Positions 5,120 to 5,332 of a stretch of DNA of 5,332 nt are shown here, piece by piece (position 1 is the first letter of the stretch; each line of letters opens with the position of its first letter). Origin of the DNA: a bacterium. Its GTDB lineage: Bacteria > Chloroflexota > Dormibacteria > Aeolococcales > Bog-877. The position numbers were made by a program, and so were the translations under genes. The stretch is from NCBI GenBank assembly GCA_021798435.1, contig JAJZGN010000142.1, forward strand, positions 1 through 5,332. Direction: 5' to 3'. The notes beneath the pieces are model-generated. The model had not been told where the DNA came from and did no database searches. It worked only from the letters and a program-made list of their open reading frames with translations.

Positions 5120-5332
5120 TGCTGGGCACCCTCCCCCTGACCGCCTCCACGATCATCCGAGCGGCGGCGTCCGGCCCCACGGCGGTGGTGTCGATCCAGA
5201 CGTCGTAAAGGGCCGGGTCGGCGGGATCGGCATCGTAGAAGTGGCGCATGTACACCTGGCGGGCGCGATCCGTGTGCCGCTGGACCCGGCGCTCGGCGGG
5301 CCCGTCCAGCCGCACTCGGAGAACATCGTCCC
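5106..5332 (-). CDS. cytidylate kinase-like protein, C-terminal part (5' end outside window)
   Basis: The last 74 codons of a gene that enters from the right edge; the frame is open to the window end, so the GTG at 5315 is probably internal. The segments VLRVRLDGPAERRV, TDRARQVYMRHFYDADPADP, ALYDVWIDT and an Ile-Val helix near the end match the C-terminal half of cytidylate-kinase-like P-loop proteins (the Cytidylate_kin2 type), which transfer phosphate from ATP to a nucleotide or an undefined substrate. The P-loop itself is not in view. The lid between ERRV and TDRAR is only about three residues, whereas relatives I know have roughly twenty there. It overlaps the MerR gene by 14 nt (stop TGA at 5106-5108), so the two are likely cotranscribed and translationally coupled. 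The substrate cannot be told. Confidence 0.7.
   Translation of the reverse strand, partial: DDVLRVRLDGPAERRVQRHTDRARQVYMRHFYDADPADPALYDVWIDTTAVGPDAAARMIVEAVRGRVPSSVSS

Noticed and set aside
1..5332. CRISPR array, toxin-antitoxin pair, defence or other new system
   Set aside because: I found no regularly spaced repeats, no paired small-gene signature and no nuclease, helicase or reverse transcriptase motif anywhere in the window.

Overview
The window reads as chromosomal DNA from a high-GC bacterium. Codons mostly end in G or C, GTG starts are used, and the tRNAs encode their own CCA. I cannot fix the phylum from sequence alone; an actinobacterial, Chloroflexota or Dormibacterota-like lineage would fit, and this is a weak inference.

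Left part (1-2200, all minus strand): a protein quality-control block, in transcription order tRNA-Leu(UAG), trigger factor (tig) and ClpP protease subunit (clpP). Only 22 nt separate the tRNA from tig and 69 nt separate tig from clpP. The clpP promoter and the tRNA-Leu promoter carry the same 10-nt box, TATACTCGGC. Trigger factor handles nascent chains at the ribosome exit and ClpP degrades failed proteins, a widely conserved pairing.

Middle part (2200-4470, plus strand): a short divergent regulatory region leads into a 75-aa acidic helical protein of unknown function and then tRNA-Arg(ACG). Directly behind the tRNA lies a strongly decayed integrated element. It holds a tyrosine recombinase that changes frame three times at homopolymer tracts, a short ORF with a good ribosome binding site, and, 1.83 kb downstream, a degenerate copy of the same tRNA-Arg gene. 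The two tRNA copies are the likely ends of the element (attL/attR), or else the second is a decayed tandem tRNA gene. I find no cargo system, toxin-antitoxin pair, defence gene or CRISPR array in it.

Right part (4470-5332): about 190 nt without a gene but with a perfect 19-nt hairpin, then, on the minus strand, a MerR-family regulator whose start overlaps the end of a cytidylate-kinase-like gene that runs off the window. The overlap suggests coupled translation of the pair.

Overall this is an ordinary housekeeping locus next to a tRNA used as an integration site. The most interesting point is the relic of that integration; no clearly new system is visible.
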